Shown here in pieces: positions 41,863 to 50,588 of a stretch of DNA of 64,000 bases. Where the stretch lies: assembly GCA_910585015.1 (NCBI GenBank), contig CAJUCT010000002.1, forward strand, positions 112,456 through 176,455, in the 5' to 3' direction. The position numbers and the translations under genes are program-made. The notes below the pieces were generated by a model. It made no database searches. It worked only from the letters and a program-made list of their open reading frames with translations, and was not told where the DNA came from. Every line of letters starts with the position of its first letter. Position 1 is the first letter of the stretch. The DNA is from an uncultured Acetatifactor sp. Lineage in GTDB: Bacteria; Bacillota; Clostridia; Lachnospirales; Lachnospiraceae.

Positions 41863-42744
41863 ATGGAAAAGGCAAAAGTTTATTTCACCAGGGAGATCAC
41901 GCCGGAGGCTGTGATCAGAGTGTATGAACTGCTGGGAAAGGAACTGCCGGGCAAGGTGGCGGTGAAAGTACACTCCGGCGAGAAGGGCAACCAGAACTAT
42001 CTGCGGCCCCAGTTTATGCGGCCTATGGTGGAGGCGGTAAAGGGAACTGTGGTGGAATGCAACACTGCCTATGACGGGGCAAGAAATTCCACGGAGAAAC
42101 ACAAGATGCTGATGGCGGAGCATGGGTGGAGCAGATATTTCCAGGTGGATCTGCTGGACGGAGAGGGCCCGGATCTGGTGTTGTCCATTTCCGGGGGCAA
42201 GGTGCTGAAAGAGAATTATGTGGGAAAAAACATGGCGAACTATGATTCCATGCTGGTGTTGTCTCACTTTAAGGGGCATCCCATGGGCGGCTATGGCGGA
42301 GCCTTAAAGCAGCTCTCCATCGGCTGCGCCTCCAGCGCCGGGAAATGTCTGATACACTCCGGCGGCGCCACCGACGATCAGAACATTGTGTGGAGCCATG
42401 TGGCGGAGCAGGATGCGTTCTGTGAGGCCATGGCGGAAGCCGCCGGCAGCGTTGTGGAGTATTTTAAGGGAAACACGGCTTATGTCAATATGATGTGCAA
42501 TCTGTCCGTGGACTGCGACTGCTGTGCCATAGCGGAGGATCCCTGTATGAAAGATATCGGCATCCTGTCCTCCCTTGACCCGGTGGCGCTGGATCAGGCG
42601 TGTATGGATCTGATCTACCAGTCCAAAGATCCGGGCCGGGAACATTTTCTTAAGAGGGTGGAGTCCAGGCACGGCACTCACACCATAGACGCGGCTGCGC
42701 AGCTGGGATATGGGACGAAAGAGTATGAACTGATCTGCGTGTAA
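41863..42744 (+). CDS. DUF362 family protein
   Basis: A 293-residue protein of the DUF362 family (VKVHSGEKGNQNYLRPQFMR, then VECNTAYDGARNSTEKHKML, then SHFKGHPMGGYGGALKQLSI, ending in DPVALDQACMDLI). A CDCCAI cluster near residue 220 suggests a metal or Fe-S site. Family members are often annotated as iron-sulfur proteins, but no full ferredoxin domain is present here. The reaction is unknown. The GAGGAG SD directly follows the MITE-like element. Confidence 0.85.
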   Translation: MEKAKVYFTREITPEAVIRVYELLGKELPGKVAVKVHSGEKGNQNYLRPQFMRPMVEAVKGTVVECNTAYDGARNSTEKHKMLMAEHGWSRYFQVDLLDGEGPDLVLSISGGKVLKENYVGKNMANYDSMLVLSHFKGHPMGGYGGALKQLSIGCASSAGKCLIHSGGATDDQNIVWSHVAEQDAFCEAMAEAAGSVVEYFKGNTAYVNMMCNLSVDCDCCAIAEDPCMKDIGILSSLDPVALDQACMDLIYQSKDPGREHFLKRVESRHGTHTIDAAAQLGYGTKEYELICV

Positions 42745-42757
42745 AACCGCAGTCAGG

Positions 42758-42820
42758 TTTGGATGTGTACATCCAAATACTGATTGCCCCAGTATCGTAG
42801 GCCAGTCTGTAATATGCAGG
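42758..42820 (+). repeat. two-hairpin intergenic repeat (A+B), degenerate copy
   Basis: Hairpin A is the 20-base perfect palindrome TTTGGATGTGTACATCCAAA (42758-42777). The spacer ATACTGATTG matches other copies. Hairpin B (CAGTATCGTAGGC...AATATGCAGG) is decayed and the SD end is imperfect. The next gene starts 70 bases further on and is frameshifted. Confidence 0.75.
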
Positions 42821-42891
42821 AGCAAGCAAAGCTTGAAATTCTAGTGGAAATCAAATACAATAGAAATTAGTATTTATCAGGGCAGCAGAAG

Positions 42892-43925
42892 ATGGAAAAA
42901 ATGGAACAGAAAAGATGGTTGGCGGGGATTGACACTGGAAACAGGGCATTTTGGAGGTACGAAGGGAAGACATGGAGCATATTCTCCCTGTTTCTGTTTT
43001 TGGCCCTGCCTTTGTACCTGTCCGGCTGTGGCAGGACAGAGGAGGATATAGCGGCGGAAGAAGTCTCTTCCTTGCAGCAGGAAATCCCGGTTGACTTTCC
43101 TTTTTATGAATCGGAGAATTTTACCCTTACCTTAGTGTCGCCCGGGGATGCTGCCGGGGAGTATGCGCTGATGCTCTATAGGGAAATCCCACAGTTTATG
43201 CATGGCTGTATGAGAAGAGCGCAGAGGGAGACAATGCCCGGGAGGACGGAAGTTCATGGCACACAGCAGAGTATGAAAATCGTCAGGCGTTTCTGGAAAG
43301 CTGCGGTTATACCGGGGAGGAACCCACCTACCAGTATTACGATATGTTCCGGGAGCTTCAATTGGAACTATATCTGGACGAGGAGACGCAGCAATGCTAT
43401 GGAATTGCCTATTGGAACCGTGTAAACTGTGATCGGGAGAACGTGCCGAAGCTGTTCGGATTCACCATATGCGATATAGGAGAAAGGCAGTGGGAGGAAG
43501 ACTTTGCGTTTTTCTGGCTGTGCGTGGAAACAGCCAGAGGAAATGCGGAGGGAGAAGATCAGGATAGTATCATAGAATACACGAAAAATGGAAAGCCGGA
43601 TTATTATCTACATCAGGGACTCATGGAGGACTGCGGGGTAGAATATATGGGCAATCTGGTGGAAATCGACTTTATATACCGGGAGGATGACACGCTGTTT
43701 GCGCGAAATTATCATCACGATGCCCGTACTTATACTTCCACGCTCTGCTCCCTGAACAGCCATTTTGATACGAAAGAGCGGCTTGTGTACGAGACGGGCT
43801 ATTTGACGCATGGCTCCTGTGAGTTTTATTATTTTTATGAGGGCGATGGGGAGATGCCCGCTTACGGTTTGTTTCTGGACTATAACGGGGGATATGTGAT
43901 TCCTGAGATGGTGCGGTTTTGGTGA
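42892..43925 (+). pseudogene. lipoprotein gene with single-base frameshift
   Basis: The first part encodes an N-terminus with a signal helix and lipobox (FLFLALPLYLSGCGR), then FPFYESENFTLTLVSPGD up to LMLYR near 43180. From there the protein-like sequence continues in another frame (GNPTVYAWLYEKSAEGDN, then FRELQLELYLDEETQQCYG) to the stop at 43923. Restoring one G in the AGGGAAAT run at about 43180-43186 would join the two into one protein of about 344 residues. The family is unknown. It is a genuine pseudogene or a sequencing error. Confidence 0.75.
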
Positions 43926-43936
43926 AGGATGAGAGT

Positions 43937-44845
43937 ATGGGCAAAATATATAAGCTGAGTAATCCCAAAGATGCGGCAGATTTGTTTGCGGGCTGGCAGG
44001 AGACTTTGATTGATTCCTGCCTGCAGGGTGTCATGGGGGAGATATATGCCGCGTCTTCCCGCTCTGCCATGGCTATGCTGGGTGATTTCTGTTTTCTGGC
44101 AGGGGAACCGGACGCAGAGCTGGTGGCTTATAAGCCGGAGGAATGTGACAAGGATTTTATGATTATGGTTCCACAGGATTCTTCCAGGAGAGAGCCCATG
44201 GGAAATAGGATTTTGCCGGATCCTCCTCAGAAGCTATCCTGGGAGAAACTGATCCGGCAGATCTATGGGGATAAGGCGCGTCAGGTAACCCGCTATGCCA
44301 TCAAGAAAGAGGAACATATTTGGGATTTGGACAGACTGCGGGAGGCGCTGGCCGGTCTGCCCCCGGAATACACGCTGCGTCTGATTGACAAAGAGCTTTA
44401 TAGGAAGTGTATGGAAAATGACTGGAGCCGGGATCTGGTTGCCCAGTACAGAGATTATGAACAATATCGGAAGCTGGGACTCGGCGCGGCAATCCTGCAG
44501 GGGCAGGAGATCGTTGCCGGGGCCTCCTCCTATTCCAGCTATGAGGGCGGGATTGAGATTGAAATTGACACCAGGAAGGATCACCGCAGAAAAGGGCTGG
44601 CCTATATCTGCGGCGCCAGGCTGATCCTGGAATGCTGCTCCCGCGGCCTCTATCCCAGCTGGGATGCCCAGAATCTGCAATCGGTGGCGCTGGCGGAGAA
44701 GCTGGGGTATCATTTTGACCATGCCTACACGGCCTATGAGATATGGGGGTATGGTTCCGGATGCCAACGGACTGGGAAAGCCGGATATTTGGATGGGAAA
44801 AAGTCTGGTGAGGTAGATAAATATGAAAAAGGTACAATTTTATGA
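43937..44845 (+). CDS. GNAT family N-acetyltransferase (two-part)
   Basis: A protein of about 302 residues. The N-terminal part resembles the extra domain of GNAT_acetyltran-type proteins. The C-terminal part is a GNAT fold: GIEIEIDTRKDHRRKGLAYI (acetyl-CoA loop HRRKGLA), then ARLILECCSRGLYPSWDAQN, then SVALAEKLGYHFDHAYTAYE. The substrate is unknown. The ATG at 43937 (after AAGGATGAGAG) is preferred. Its end overlaps the NUDIX gene by 23 bases. Confidence 0.82.
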   Translation: MGKIYKLSNPKDAADLFAGWQETLIDSCLQGVMGEIYAASSRSAMAMLGDFCFLAGEPDAELVAYKPEECDKDFMIMVPQDSSRREPMGNRILPDPPQKLSWEKLIRQIYGDKARQVTRYAIKKEEHIWDLDRLREALAGLPPEYTLRLIDKELYRKCMENDWSRDLVAQYRDYEQYRKLGLGAAILQGQEIVAGASSYSSYEGGIEIEIDTRKDHRRKGLAYICGARLILECCSRGLYPSWDAQNLQSVALAEKLGYHFDHAYTAYEIWGYGSGCQRTGKAGYLDGKKSGEVDKYEKGTIL

Positions 44846-45263
44846 CAAAGTGGAAGATAGTCTGCTGCGTTTTGCGGTGATCATAGCCAGATCCGGGGAC
44901 AAATGGGTGTTTTGCAAGCACCGGGAGCGGGATACCTACGAGGTGCCCGGCGGGCACCGGGAGCCGGGGGAGAATATCGACGACACCGCAAGGCGGGAAC
45001 TGTATGAGGAGACGGGGGCCGTCAGCTATACATTGCAGCCCATATGCGTTTACTCCGTCACGGCTCCCGACAATTTTGACGGGCAGGAGAGCTTTGGAAT
45101 GCTGTATTATGCTCAGATCGAAACCTTTGAACCGGAACTGCACAGTGAGATCGAGAAAATTCTGCTGACGCAGGAGCTGCCCCAGCGGTGGACTTACCCG
45201 GAGATACAGCCCAAGCTTCTGGAGGAGGCGAAAAGGCGGGGGATTCTGAAAACGTGGGAATAA
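44823..45263 (+). CDS. NUDIX hydrolase
   Basis: A 146-residue pyrophosphohydrolase. The Nudix box is complete: GGHREPGENIDDTARRELYE-ETGA (G-x5-E-x7-REL-x-EE-x-G). The N-terminal strand pattern (AVIIARSGDKWVFCKHRE) matches MutT-like proteins. The substrate (a nucleoside diphosphate derivative) cannot be predicted. It overlaps the acetyltransferase gene by 23 bases, so the two are translationally linked. Confidence 0.92.
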   Translation: MKKVQFYDKVEDSLLRFAVIIARSGDKWVFCKHRERDTYEVPGGHREPGENIDDTARRELYEETGAVSYTLQPICVYSVTAPDNFDGQESFGMLYYAQIETFEPELHSEIEKILLTQELPQRWTYPEIQPKLLEEAKRRGILKTWE

Positions 45264-45314
45264 TCAAGACAATAATGCAGGTAAAACCTGTAAGCTGCAT
45301 GGAGAGGGAAGGCT

Positions 45315-46889
45315 ATGGGAATATATCTGAATCCGGACAACAAAGGCTTTTGGCAGGCAATCCGCTCTAAAATATATGTGGATAAGTCGAATTTGATCGC
45401 ATGTACCAATGAACTTATCAACACAGAGGAAAAATATATCTGTGTCAGCAGGCCAAGGCGTTTCGGAAAATCCATGGCGCTTAAGATGCTGGCAGCCTAT
45501 TACAGCTGCGGCTGTGATTCGGCAGATTTGTTTAAAGGGCTTAAGATCGAGCAGGATGAGACATTTCGAGAGCATCTGAATCAATATGATGTGATTTTTC
45601 TGAATATGCAGCAATTTCTAATCCGGGCAAAAAATCAGGATGTGACAGAATATCTGGAGCAGGCTGTCATGGAAGAGATTAGGGAAATCTATGGAGATTT
45701 ACTCCCCCAGCGCACAATGGTTCTGGCCCAGGCCCTTGAAAGGATATATGTCAAAACAGATAAGCAGTTTATTTTTCTGATTGACGAGTGGGACTGCGTG
45801 ATGCGCGAGCGACAGGAATCGGAGGGCATCCAGAGACATTACCTTGATTTTTTGAGAAGTCTTCTAAAGGATCAATCCTTTGTGGCGCTTTCCTATATGA
45901 CAGGTATTCTTCCCGTCAAAAAATATGGGCAGCATTCTGCGCTGAATATGTTCTGGGAATATTCCATGACGGATCAGTTTGCTCTTGAGGAGTATACCGG
46001 TTTTACGGAAGAGGAGGTAAAAGAGTTATGCGGGCAGTATGACATGGACAGCGCCGAAATCAGCAACTGGTACGACGGTTACAGGTTCAGGCAGTTTCAG
46101 CATATCTACAATCCCTGGTCTGTGGTGGCGGCAATGAAAAACCATGTTCTGTCAAACTATTGGACATCCACGGAGACCTATGAAGCACTGAAAATTTATA
46201 TGGATATGGATTTTGACGGTCTTCGCTCGGACATTGTGCAGATGCTGGGCGGTGGGCGTGTCAGGGTCAATACATTTAGTTTTCAGAATGATATGAGTAC
46301 CTTTAAGACAAAAGACGATGTATTGACATTGCTGATCCACCTGGGATATCTTGCGTATGACTCCGAAAAAAGAGAGGTATATATTCCCAACAAGGAGATT
46401 ATTGGGGAATTTGAAAATGCTATGAGTGTGGGTGGGTGGCCGGAGATTATCCGCATTTTGAAAGCATCGGAGAAGCTTCTGGAGGCTACATTAAGCGGTG
46501 ATGAAAAAAGTGTTGAGGAGGGACTTGACCTGGCCCATAGGGAGGCTTTGTCCATACTCATGTATAACGATGAGAACTCCCTCAGCTGTGCCATTGGCCT
46601 GGCATATTACAGTGCGAGGAAAGATTATAGGCTGATTAGAGAGTTTCCCACTGGGCGCGGCTTTGCGGATGTAGTATTTCTGCCGCTGCCCTCTGTGGGC
46701 AAGCCGGCTCTGGTGGTGGAACTGAAATATGATAAGTCAGCCTCGGCGGCCACACAGCAGATTAAGGACAGAAAATATATCCAGGCGCTGGAAAGCTTTA
46801 CAGGGGAAATCCTGCTTGTGGGGATAAACTATGACAGGGAGAACAAAAACAAACCTCACAGCTGTGTGATAGAAAAAGTTTGGAAGTAA
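45315..46889 (+). CDS. AAA-ATPase-like protein with C-terminal PD-(D/E)XK nuclease domain
   Basis: A 524-residue member of the AAA-ATPase-like/PD-(D/E)XK family expanded in gut Firmicutes and Bacteroidetes. The N-terminal YVDKSNLIACTNELI, the P-loop variant RPRRFGKSMALKML, and Walker B FIFLIDEWDCVM are typical. The C-terminal nuclease-like domain has GRGFADVVFLPL then ALVVELKYDKS (D...ExK) and ends GEILLVGINYDRENK. The function is unknown. Its stop codon lies inside hairpin A of the next repeat. A fragment of a paralogue is at 20620. Confidence 0.85.
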   Translation: MGIYLNPDNKGFWQAIRSKIYVDKSNLIACTNELINTEEKYICVSRPRRFGKSMALKMLAAYYSCGCDSADLFKGLKIEQDETFREHLNQYDVIFLNMQQFLIRAKNQDVTEYLEQAVMEEIREIYGDLLPQRTMVLAQALERIYVKTDKQFIFLIDEWDCVMRERQESEGIQRHYLDFLRSLLKDQSFVALSYMTGILPVKKYGQHSALNMFWEYSMTDQFALEEYTGFTEEEVKELCGQYDMDSAEISNWYDGYRFRQFQHIYNPWSVVAAMKNHVLSNYWTSTETYEALKIYMDMDFDGLRSDIVQMLGGGRVRVNTFSFQNDMSTFKTKDDVLTLLIHLGYLAYDSEKREVYIPNKEIIGEFENAMSVGGWPEIIRILKASEKLLEATLSGDEKSVEEGLDLAHREALSILMYNDENSLSCAIGLAYYSARKDYRLIREFPTGRGFADVVFLPLPSVGKPALVVELKYDKSASAATQQIKDRKYIQALESFTGEILLVGINYDRENKNKPHSCVIEKVWK

Positions 46890-47023
46890 ACTTCCAAATA
46901 CGCATTAACGCAATAACACGGGCACAGCCCGCGTTATGCAGGGAAGAGGAAAGTTTGGAAGTAAACTTCCAAATACGCATTAACGCAGTATCGCAGGCTC
47001 GGCCTGCGATATGCGGAAAGAGG
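46879..47023 (+). repeat. two tandem copies of the two-hairpin repeat (A+B, A+B)
   Basis: Copy one: A is TTTGGAAGTaaACTTCCAAA at 46879-46898, overlapping the upstream stop codon; B is GCAATAACACGGGC/GCCCGCGTTATGC at 46910-46939. Copy two: the same A at 46954-46973; B is GCAGTATCGCAGGC/GCCTGCGATATGC at 46985-47014, followed by GGAAAGAGG, the SD of the gene at 47029. Compared with the 4.5-kb copies the arms change on both sides together (GGATG/CATCC to GGAAGT/ACTTCC; TATC/GATA to TAAC/GTTA). Confidence 0.9.
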
Positions 47024-47028
47024 ACAAT

Positions 47029-47535
47029 ATGGCAGAGTACGAACGGGTGACGCAGCCCTTTGCGCCGGTGTATGACGGGGATTCCCGCATACTGATATTG
47101 GGCAGTCTGCCCTCCGTGAAATCCCGGGAGCAGGGCTTTTATTACGGACATGCCAGGAACCGGTTCTGGCCCATGCTGGCGGCGGTGTACCGGGAGCCGG
47201 TTCCCCAAACTATTCCTGACAAAAAGGCTTTGCTGCTTCGCCATGGCCTGGCGGTATATGATGTGATCGAGAGTTGTGAGATCTGCGGCTCCAGTGACAG
47301 CAGCATCCGCAATGTGAAAGCGGCAGATATCCGGGCTATTATGGAGGCATCCCGGATCGAAAGAATATTGGTCAATGGCAGGACTGCGGCAAAATATTTT
47401 AAAGCCTGCCAGCCTGCTGCCTATCAGCAGTTATTGACAGAACTGCCCTCCACCAGCCCCGCCAACGCCGCTTTTTCTCTGGAAAAGCTGGTGCGGATCT
47501 GGGGGGTACATCTGCAGTCAAATACCCCGCTGTAA
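47029..47535 (+). CDS. DNA-deoxyinosine/uracil glycosylase family protein
   Basis: A protein of about 168 residues of the uracil-DNA-glycosylase superfamily, closest to the DNA-deoxyinosine glycosylases. The first motif is LILGSLPSVKSREQGFYYGH, followed by ARNRFWPMLAAVY. The C-terminal loop is LPSTSPANAAFS. It removes deaminated bases (hypoxanthine or uracil) from DNA during base-excision repair. The SD (GGAAAGAGG) is provided by the upstream repeat, which fixes the start at 47029 and not at 47011. Confidence 0.88.
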   Translation: MAEYERVTQPFAPVYDGDSRILILGSLPSVKSREQGFYYGHARNRFWPMLAAVYREPVPQTIPDKKALLLRHGLAVYDVIESCEICGSSDSSIRNVKAADIRAIMEASRIERILVNGRTAAKYFKACQPAAYQQLLTELPSTSPANAAFSLEKLVRIWGVHLQSNTPL

Positions 47536-47583
47536 GCAATGGGGTATCAAGCTCGCGGCGCTGCAGAGCAGCGGGGTATTTGA
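47518..47583. terminator. long inverted repeat at the glycosylase stop codon
   Basis: TCAAATACCCCGCTG (47518-47532) pairs perfectly with CAGCGGGGTATTTGA (47569-47583). An alternative shorter hairpin, ATACCCC with GGGGTAT (47541-47547), is mutually exclusive with it. The stop codon sits in the loop edge. No T run follows on either strand, but it lies between convergent genes and may terminate both. Confidence 0.5.
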
Positions 47584-47645
47584 TCCTCACGGCATTCGCA
47601 AGTCAACTATGTTGGCTTTATGCTCGTGCATGCGCGGCGCTTGGT

Positions 47646-49424
47646 TCATTGCCCGCAGGAATAAATCGTATCCGGCACATTGGCAAGGGGGACCTTCGCC
47701 GTAATGCCATTGTTTGTCAGCGGATTACGCCTTTCGTAGCCAAACAGTACGGCCATTGGTTCATCAAAGATGGCGGTAAACACCTCCACATGCAATGTCT
47801 TGGTCAGTTCCCGGTAGTTACAGCCTGCTAATTCCGGGAACAGCGTGTGTTCCAGAGACTCCCGGTGTACTATGTCGTGGATAGCATTCTTCCAAGGGTC
47901 CAGGGCAGGGGCAAAGGGAGGACGATTTTTCATGTGCTCACGCAGGTACAGGTCATAGAGAAGATATTCCTTTAACCTGGATATTTGCATGTCTGCAGCG
48001 ATGGGGCTGCTTACTCTGGCCTGCCCGGAGAAAAGCAAATTCCGCTCCCGCGTATCCTGAGAGACACAGGCACTTCCAAATTCCAGCAATATCTCATATT
48101 TCCGTATGCGGGAAGACTGCACTCCGAACAGTCCATACCGCTCATACCATGCCGCAAGGCTGTCATACAGGGCGTAGGGGCTCTCAAAACAGGAAAGAAG
48201 AAATTCCAGCGTATTCCCAAACTGGCCGCTGTTGTAGTAGATCTCCACCATTTCCTCCACCTGTTTCAGATGGCAGACATCCTCATAGGAGAGCCATCTG
48301 GTGGAAAGCACCTCATAGGGGGGCTGGCTGGTGTAGAGCAGATCGTACTCCGAAGCGTACCGCTCCATATCCGAACCTTTCAATACCTTGAGAAAGCCCA
48401 GCTGCAGCTGCTGCGGGCGGAGGGCATACACGTCATTGAAGGATGTCTGGAATCGGGGCAGATCTTCAAAGGGAAGTCCTGCGATCAGGTCCAGATGTAT
48501 ATGGATATTTTGCCAGGAGGAGATGCGCCGCACGATGGAGGCAACTTTCGCAAAATCCATTTTGCGGTGGATCTCCGAGATGGTTTTCTCACAGGTTGAC
48601 TGTACGCCGATCTCCAGCTGGACGGCGCCGGGACGCAGCCGTTCCATCACGGCGAAATAATCCTGGTCCAAAAGATCGGCGGCGATCTCAAAGTGGAAGT
48701 TGGTAACCCCGTTGTCTTGTTCCAGAATATACCGCAGGATGGGCAGGGCATGCTCCTTTTTACAGTTGAAGGTGCGGTCCACAAATTTCACCTGGGGAAC
48801 TTTTTTCTCCAAAAAGAAGTCCAGTTCCCCGCAGACCTGCGGCACGGAGCGAAAGTCCATGGCCCTGTCAATGGAGGAAAGACAATAGCTGCAGGAGAAC
48901 GGGCATCCCCGGCTGCTCTCATAATAGACGATGCGGTGTTCAAAGTCCTGCATGTCCTCATACCAAAAGGGAATGTCATCCAACTTCATCCGCTGAATTT
49001 TATTTCCGTCAAGGACGGCGGGCAGTTCCCGGGCAGCGCCGGATTCATAGGCGGCTGCCAGATGGTAAAAGGCAGCTTCCCCCGGCCCGGCCATCACGCC
49101 CCGAAGCCCCCATCTGCGAAGGGTTTCGGGGGCGTCATAGGAAACTTCCGGCCCGCCGGCCCAGATATCCGTCTGGGGCAATAGCTTGCGCAGATCGGGG
49201 ATGATCACATCCATCACACTGCGGTTCCAGATATAGCAGGAGAAAGCAATCACATCGGGCCGCCTTTTATAGATCTCCTGCAAAATATACGCGGGCTGTT
49301 GGTTGATGGTAAATTCCGCGATATCCACCCGGGATTTATAATCCCCCGCGCAGGCTTTCAGGGAGTGGACCGCAGGATTGGAATGTATGTATTTGGCGTT
49401 GATGGCCACCAGCAAAATCTTCAT
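47646..49424 (-). CDS. B12-binding-type radical SAM protein with DUF4080 C-terminus
   Basis: A 592-residue protein. Residues 1-140 resemble a cobalamin-binding Rossmann domain (MKILLVAINAKYIHSNPAVH, then IWAGGPEVSYDAPE). The radical SAM core follows with the 4Fe-4S motif GCPFSCSYCLSS (CxxxCxxC) and QLEIGVQSTCEKTISEIHRK. The C-terminal 200 residues match DUF4080. It is probably a cytoplasmic methyltransferase or rearrangement enzyme; the substrate is unknown. The canonical DxHxxG B12 motif is not clear in the N-domain. Confidence 0.88.
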   Translation of the reverse strand: MKILLVAINAKYIHSNPAVHSLKACAGDYKSRVDIAEFTINQQPAYILQEIYKRRPDVIAFSCYIWNRSVMDVIIPDLRKLLPQTDIWAGGPEVSYDAPETLRRWGLRGVMAGPGEAAFYHLAAAYESGAARELPAVLDGNKIQRMKLDDIPFWYEDMQDFEHRIVYYESSRGCPFSCSYCLSSIDRAMDFRSVPQVCGELDFFLEKKVPQVKFVDRTFNCKKEHALPILRYILEQDNGVTNFHFEIAADLLDQDYFAVMERLRPGAVQLEIGVQSTCEKTISEIHRKMDFAKVASIVRRISSWQNIHIHLDLIAGLPFEDLPRFQTSFNDVYALRPQQLQLGFLKVLKGSDMERYASEYDLLYTSQPPYEVLSTRWLSYEDVCHLKQVEEMVEIYYNSGQFGNTLEFLLSCFESPYALYDSLAAWYERYGLFGVQSSRIRKYEILLEFGSACVSQDTRERNLLFSGQARVSSPIAADMQISRLKEYLLYDLYLREHMKNRPPFAPALDPWKNAIHDIVHRESLEHTLFPELAGCNYRELTKTLHVEVFTAIFDEPMAVLFGYERRNPLTNNGITAKVPLANVPDTIYSCGQ

Positions 49425-49581
49425 CAGAAAAAGTTCCTTTTTAAATAGTCTGTTTTATAACAATTCTATTTTACCGAAAGCAGAGAAAAGTGCAAGGGAA
49501 AGAAGGAAAGTTTGAGCAAATTTGTGTAGAATATAATGTGTACCTGTGGTAAAATGAGCAAAATGCCCTGCGCTTAGCTCT

Positions 49582-49612
49582 CCTGAACAAAATGTGCGCA
49601 GGAGCGCACGGG
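49582..49612. repeat. short hairpin repeat, GTGCGC family, copy 1
   Basis: CTGAACA is followed by GTGCGC-agga-GCGCAC (49594-49609). A close relative (TTGAACA, GTGCGC-ggaa-GCGCAC) lies at 57969-57997. Both copies precede a start codon within about 45 bases. Looser matches to the surrounding words occur at 6330-6368 and 47626-47658. Confidence 0.6.
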
Positions 49613-49650
49613 ATCATGCTTAAATGAGCCATTTGGAAAGGAGTTACATT

Positions 49651-50331
49651 ATGGAAGAACTAAAATCTATTAGGGAGGAACAAGTTCTGACCAACATCCA
49701 GAAAACGGAGGCTTTTCTGAGGGAACAATTTGCCGGCTGTGCCTATTTCAGGCAGCATCCAGCCGATGGGGAGTACCGCCTGCAGCATTCCTACCGAGCG
49801 GCTCACGCGGCCAGGGAGATTGCCCGCAGGGAGGGTCTGGATGAGGAGGGACTGGTGCTCGGCGGTCTTTTGCATGATGTGGGCTACAGCCTGCCTTTTG
49901 AGACCGAAGACGGTTGGATAGAACACGGGCGTATGTCGGCCCGTCTGGCCCGTCCCTTTCTGGAGCAGCTTGACCTTGGCCCGGATAGGGTGCAGGAGAT
50001 ATGTTATGGCATTGCGATTCATGTGGACGGCGAGGCGGACTTTCCGGGGGAGAAGACGGCCTTTGCCCTGAGCATCGGAGATGCGGACGATGTGGACCGC
50101 TTTGACGCCTACCGAATCTACGATGCCATGGAGTATGCGGATTTCCGCAGCCTCAAGATAGAGGACAAGCGTAAATGGCTTCGGGAGAAGCTGGATTGGA
50201 TCAGTTGGCGGCTGGGAGAGAAGTCCGGCACAGAGACTGCCCGGAAGATGATTGCGCAGCGGCTGCTGTACCAGCGGCAGTATTATGAGAAGGTGTTGGT
50301 ACAGATGGAGCACAGCGAAGTGTTGGAGTGA
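49651..50331 (+). CDS. HD-domain hydrolase
   Basis: A 226-residue HD-superfamily phosphohydrolase. Metal ligands are visible in QHSYRAAHAAREIAR, LGGLLHDVGYSLPF (HD) and IAIHVDGEADF, with a late Asp in SIGDADDVDRFDAYR. It would cleave a phosphate ester of a nucleotide or similar molecule. The ATG at 49651 follows AAAGGAG. A TATAAT box at 49532-49537 may be its promoter, though no -35 with good spacing is visible. A clean terminator follows. Confidence 0.88.
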   Translation: MEELKSIREEQVLTNIQKTEAFLREQFAGCAYFRQHPADGEYRLQHSYRAAHAAREIARREGLDEEGLVLGGLLHDVGYSLPFETEDGWIEHGRMSARLARPFLEQLDLGPDRVQEICYGIAIHVDGEADFPGEKTAFALSIGDADDVDRFDAYRIYDAMEYADFRSLKIEDKRKWLREKLDWISWRLGEKSGTETARKMIAQRLLYQRQYYEKVLVQMEHSEVLE

Positions 50332-50375
50332 GATACAATCCAATCCCACAATATGTGTGGAAAAAGGCTTAAATA

Positions 50376-50419
50376 AAGGCTTTCGGCGAATTTGATATTT
50401 GCCGGAAGCCTTCTTTTTT
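50376..50419 (+). terminator. rho-independent terminator of the HD hydrolase gene
   Basis: AAGGCTTtCGGC (50376-50387) pairs with GCCGgAAGCCTT (50401-50412), with one mismatch, and is followed by CTTTTTT. Confidence 0.88.
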
Positions 50420-50507
50420 ATGTTCTTAAACGGCAGTCAGCTGCTGAAATGTAATTTTGAGCCCCCTAATCCCATTTGAACCCCTCTGCATATGGCAATG
50501 ATATCCG

Positions 50508-50575
50508 GGGACGCCGATATTGACAGCGCCTAAAGCGGCTGAACCGACTCCCCGGCCTACGAAAATATTATCCAT
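50508..50575 (-). pseudogene. N-terminal remnant of a MATE efflux gene
   Basis: On the minus strand, MDNIFVGRGVGSAALGAVNI-GVP matches the conserved first helix region of MATE family exporters (the motif DNIFVGxGVG). The sequence degenerates after this and stops. No other part of that MATE gene remains here. It lies directly behind the LysR pseudogene, so a LysR-MATE pair seems to have decayed. Confidence 0.65.
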
Positions 50576-50588
50576 ATCGCTTTTGCTG

